Source of the DNA: Sinorhizobium sp. 8-89
Lineage (GTDB): Bacteria > Pseudomonadota > Alphaproteobacteria > Rhizobiales > Rhizobiaceae
DNA: 64,000 nt
Assembly: GCF_030124325.1 (NCBI RefSeq)
Contig: NZ_JASKLR010000003.1
Coordinates: 186,001 to 250,000, forward strand
Reading direction: 5' to 3'
This document shows, piece after piece, positions 62,492 through 64,000 of this stretch; the first letter of the stretch is position 1; each line of letters starts with the position of its first letter. A program made the position numbers and the translations under genes. The notes beneath the pieces were generated by a model that was given only the letters and a program-made list of their open reading frames with translations, did not search any database and was not told the origin of the DNA.

Positions 62492-63115
62492 ATGGCAGAA
62501 GCCAAGATTCAGCAAACGGGCGATGCGGCGGGTCTTGCCGCGCTGATCGCCCGCGCCGCGGGCGAAAGGGGCGGTGAAGCGAAGGGCCTGCCGCCGGTAG
62601 ACCGTTGGAATCCGCCATTTTGCGGCGATATCGACATGGAAATCCGCGGCGATGGAACCTGGTTCTACATGGGCACACCGATCGGCCGCCAGCCGCTTGT
62701 CCGATTGTTTTCCACCGTCCTGCGCAAGGACGAGGACGGCAAGACCTATCTGGTTACGCCGGTGGAAAAAGTCGGTATCCGCATCGCCGATGCTCCGTTC
62801 ATCGCCGTCGAAATGAACGTTACTTCCAAGAAAGGCGGAAATGTCCTGACGTTCCGCACCAATGTCGGCGACGTCGTGGAGGCGGGGCCGGAGCATTCTC
62901 TGCGCTTTGTCGTCCACGGCGAAAATCGCGAGCTGAAGCCCTATCTCCACGTGCGTGGGCGACTTGAGGCGCTCGTATCGAGGCCTGTCATGTACGACCT
63001 TGTCGAACTGGGCGAAACGGTCGAGATCGACGGCATCGATATGTTCTGCGTAAAGTCGGTCGGCGCGGTGTTTCCGATCATGCCGGCGGCTGAATTGGAA
63101 GCTCTGTCGCAATGA
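62492..63115 (+). CDS. DUF1285 family protein
   Basis: This 207-aa cytoplasmic protein matches DUF1285 through PVDRWNPPFCGDIDMEIRGDGTWFYMGTPIGRQPLVRLFSTVLRKDEDG and YLVTPVEKVGIRIADAPFIAVEM. It has a double SH3-like barrel appearance in homologues. Its function is unknown. Its stop overlaps the Nudix start by 4 bp (ATGA), and the gene regularly stands beside CoA pyrophosphatase and cca in rhizobia. AGGACAG precedes the ATG. Confidence 0.92.
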   Translation: MAEAKIQQTGDAAGLAALIARAAGERGGEAKGLPPVDRWNPPFCGDIDMEIRGDGTWFYMGTPIGRQPLVRLFSTVLRKDEDGKTYLVTPVEKVGIRIADAPFIAVEMNVTSKKGGNVLTFRTNVGDVVEAGPEHSLRFVVHGENRELKPYLHVRGRLEALVSRPVMYDLVELGETVEIDGIDMFCVKSVGAVFPIMPAAELEALSQ

Positions 63116-63744
63116 CAAATCATCCCTTTTCCGCCGACGAGTTTCGCCGCCGGGCGCTCACCCAGACGGGCGGGCCGATCGAGACGGCCTGGCGTGATCA
63201 CGGCGATTTTCTGCTCAATCCGGGTATCGTTCCCTATCTCGAGTCCCTGCATCTGAAGGATGCGGCAGTGCTCGTCCCGGTGGTCGACGACGGCGAGGAT
63301 GCGAGCGTCATCTTCACGCAGCGCACCTCGACATTGCGCAAGCACTCGGGTCAGGTCGCCTTTCCAGGCGGGGCCGTCGATCCCGAAGACCAGTCCATCG
63401 AAGTTGCGGCCCTGCGCGAAGCCCAGGAAGAGATCGGCCTTGATCCTCGCTTCGTCGAGACGATCGGCCGTCTGCCGCATTATATGGCCATGTCGGGCTT
63501 CCGCATCACACCGGTGCTTGCGGTGGTGCAGCCTGGATTCGAGCTCATGCCCAATCCGGAAGAGGTGGAAAGCGTCTTCGAAGTGCCGCTCTCCTTCCTG
63601 ATGAACCCCGTCAACCACGGGCGTGGGCGCAGCCATTGGCAGGGCGCGGAGCGGCAATTCTATCGCATGCCCTATGGCGAACGGAATATCTGGGGGATTA
63701 CGGCGGGCATCGTCCGCATGCTCTACGAAAGGCTTTATGCATGA
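63112..63744 (+). CDS. Nudix CoA-pyrophosphatase-type hydrolase
   Basis: This 210-aa enzyme of the NudL/CoA-diphosphatase type has the CoA motif RTSTLRKHSGQVAFPGGAVDPED overlapping the Nudix box GGAVDPEDQSIEVAALREAQEEIGL. It probably hydrolyses CoA to 4'-phosphopantetheine. It is coupled by ATGA overlaps to DUF1285 upstream and cca downstream. Confidence 0.92.
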   Translation: MTNHPFSADEFRRRALTQTGGPIETAWRDHGDFLLNPGIVPYLESLHLKDAAVLVPVVDDGEDASVIFTQRTSTLRKHSGQVAFPGGAVDPEDQSIEVAALREAQEEIGLDPRFVETIGRLPHYMAMSGFRITPVLAVVQPGFELMPNPEEVESVFEVPLSFLMNPVNHGRGRSHWQGAERQFYRMPYGERNIWGITAGIVRMLYERLYA

Positions 63745-64000
63745 CTTCCGTTGCCGCTGAGGCCTGGTTTCAGGCTCCTTCGCTACAGCGCGTTTTCGAT
63801 GTTCTGAACGCCGATGGCCACGAGGTGCGCGTCGTCGGCGGGGCGATCCGCAACAGCCTCATGGGGCTGCCGGCCGGCGACATCGACATGGCGACCACCT
63901 GGCGGCCGGACGACGTTGCCGAACGGGCGAAGGCTGCGGGTATCAAGGTCGTGCCGACGGGTGTCGATCATGGCACGATCACGCTCGTCATCGACGGAAC
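63741..64000 (+). CDS. cca: CCA tRNA nucleotidyltransferase (5' part)
   Basis: The first 87 codons of a class II CCA-adding enzyme are present before the window ends. The nucleotidyltransferase motif VRVVGGAIRNSLMGLPAGDIDMATTW, with the DxD acids, and VPTGVDHGTITLVIDG are diagnostic. The enzyme adds or repairs the 3' CCA of tRNAs. The start overlaps the Nudix stop by 4 bp. The gene is truncated only by the window boundary. Confidence 0.93.
   Translation, partial: MTSVAAEAWFQAPSLQRVFDVLNADGHEVRVVGGAIRNSLMGLPAGDIDMATTWRPDDVAERAKAAGIKVVPTGVDHGTITLVIDG

Noticed and set aside
62281..62505. Short minus-strand frame upstream of moxR
   Set aside because: It overlaps the DUF1285 start region, has no ribosome site and has no conserved features.

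Overview
The window is chromosomal-style DNA from an alphaproteobacterium of the Sinorhizobium/Ensifer group. The main reasons are a BacA protein whose five functionally tested residues sit at the published S. meliloti positions (W182, Q193, D198, R284, R389), an intact NolR repressor, a ChoX choline-binding protein with every known ligand residue, a fused TrpE(G) preceded by the 14-codon leader peptide [14 protein letters not shown], a ShmR-type heme receptor, and several copies of the mosaic palindromic repeats that fill rhizobial intergenic regions.

Layout. 0-11.6 kb: xdhA and bdhA (minus) divergent from glpK, a small ArsR/SRPBCC/membrane operon, an LLM flavin oxidoreductase, a methionine aminopeptidase, an MFS carrier, bacA, and a convergent polysaccharide deacetylase. 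11.7-16.4 kb: nnrU-like, a YfgM-like TPR protein, der (engA) and a GH13 alpha-glucosidase. 16.4-24.1 kb (minus): adenine deaminase, omega-amino-acid:pyruvate aminotransferase, nolR, a HugZ-like heme protein and the choline ABC operon choXWV. 24.4-25.6 kb: thymidine kinase and cytochrome c. 25.7-32.5 kb: a tight five-gene unit of unassigned proteins around an AAA+ ATPase. 32.7-46.9 kb: fhs, DUF1993, extensin-like, shmR, trpL-trpE(G), a CDF metal exporter, queF, an APH(3'')-like kinase, GNAT, clpP and leuA. 47-55.3 kb: ECF sigma/anti-sigma pair, TPR protein, phosphoesterase, Nudix, glutathionyl-hydroquinone reductase, two GNATs, and a TAT-exported metallo-beta-lactamase-fold protein divergent from a LysR regulator. 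55.4-62.2 kb (minus): a MoxR/DUF58/BatA-like operon. 62.5-64 kb: DUF1285, a CoA-pyrophosphatase-type Nudix and the 5' end of cca, overlapping by ATGA.

Genome history. From memory, in S. meliloti bacA, engA, glpK and bdhA lie on the pSymB chromid, while choXWV, shmR, trpE(G), the CDF gene and leuA lie on the chromosome. Having them contiguous here fits the published view that the engA region moved from chromosome to pSymB in the S. meliloti lineage, so this genome probably keeps the ancestral order.

Regulation visible in the sequence includes the trp attenuator, a leucine-rich leader peptide before leuA, an intrinsic terminator between choX and choW, a RirA-type IRO box on the shmR promoter, a NolR-type site upstream of nolR, a perfect inverted repeat in the ArsR promoter and a Mur-like inverted repeat before the CDF gene. 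The best candidate for an undescribed system is the AAA+ five-gene unit at 25.7-32.5 kb. No rRNA, tRNA, CRISPR array, IS element or prophage was seen.
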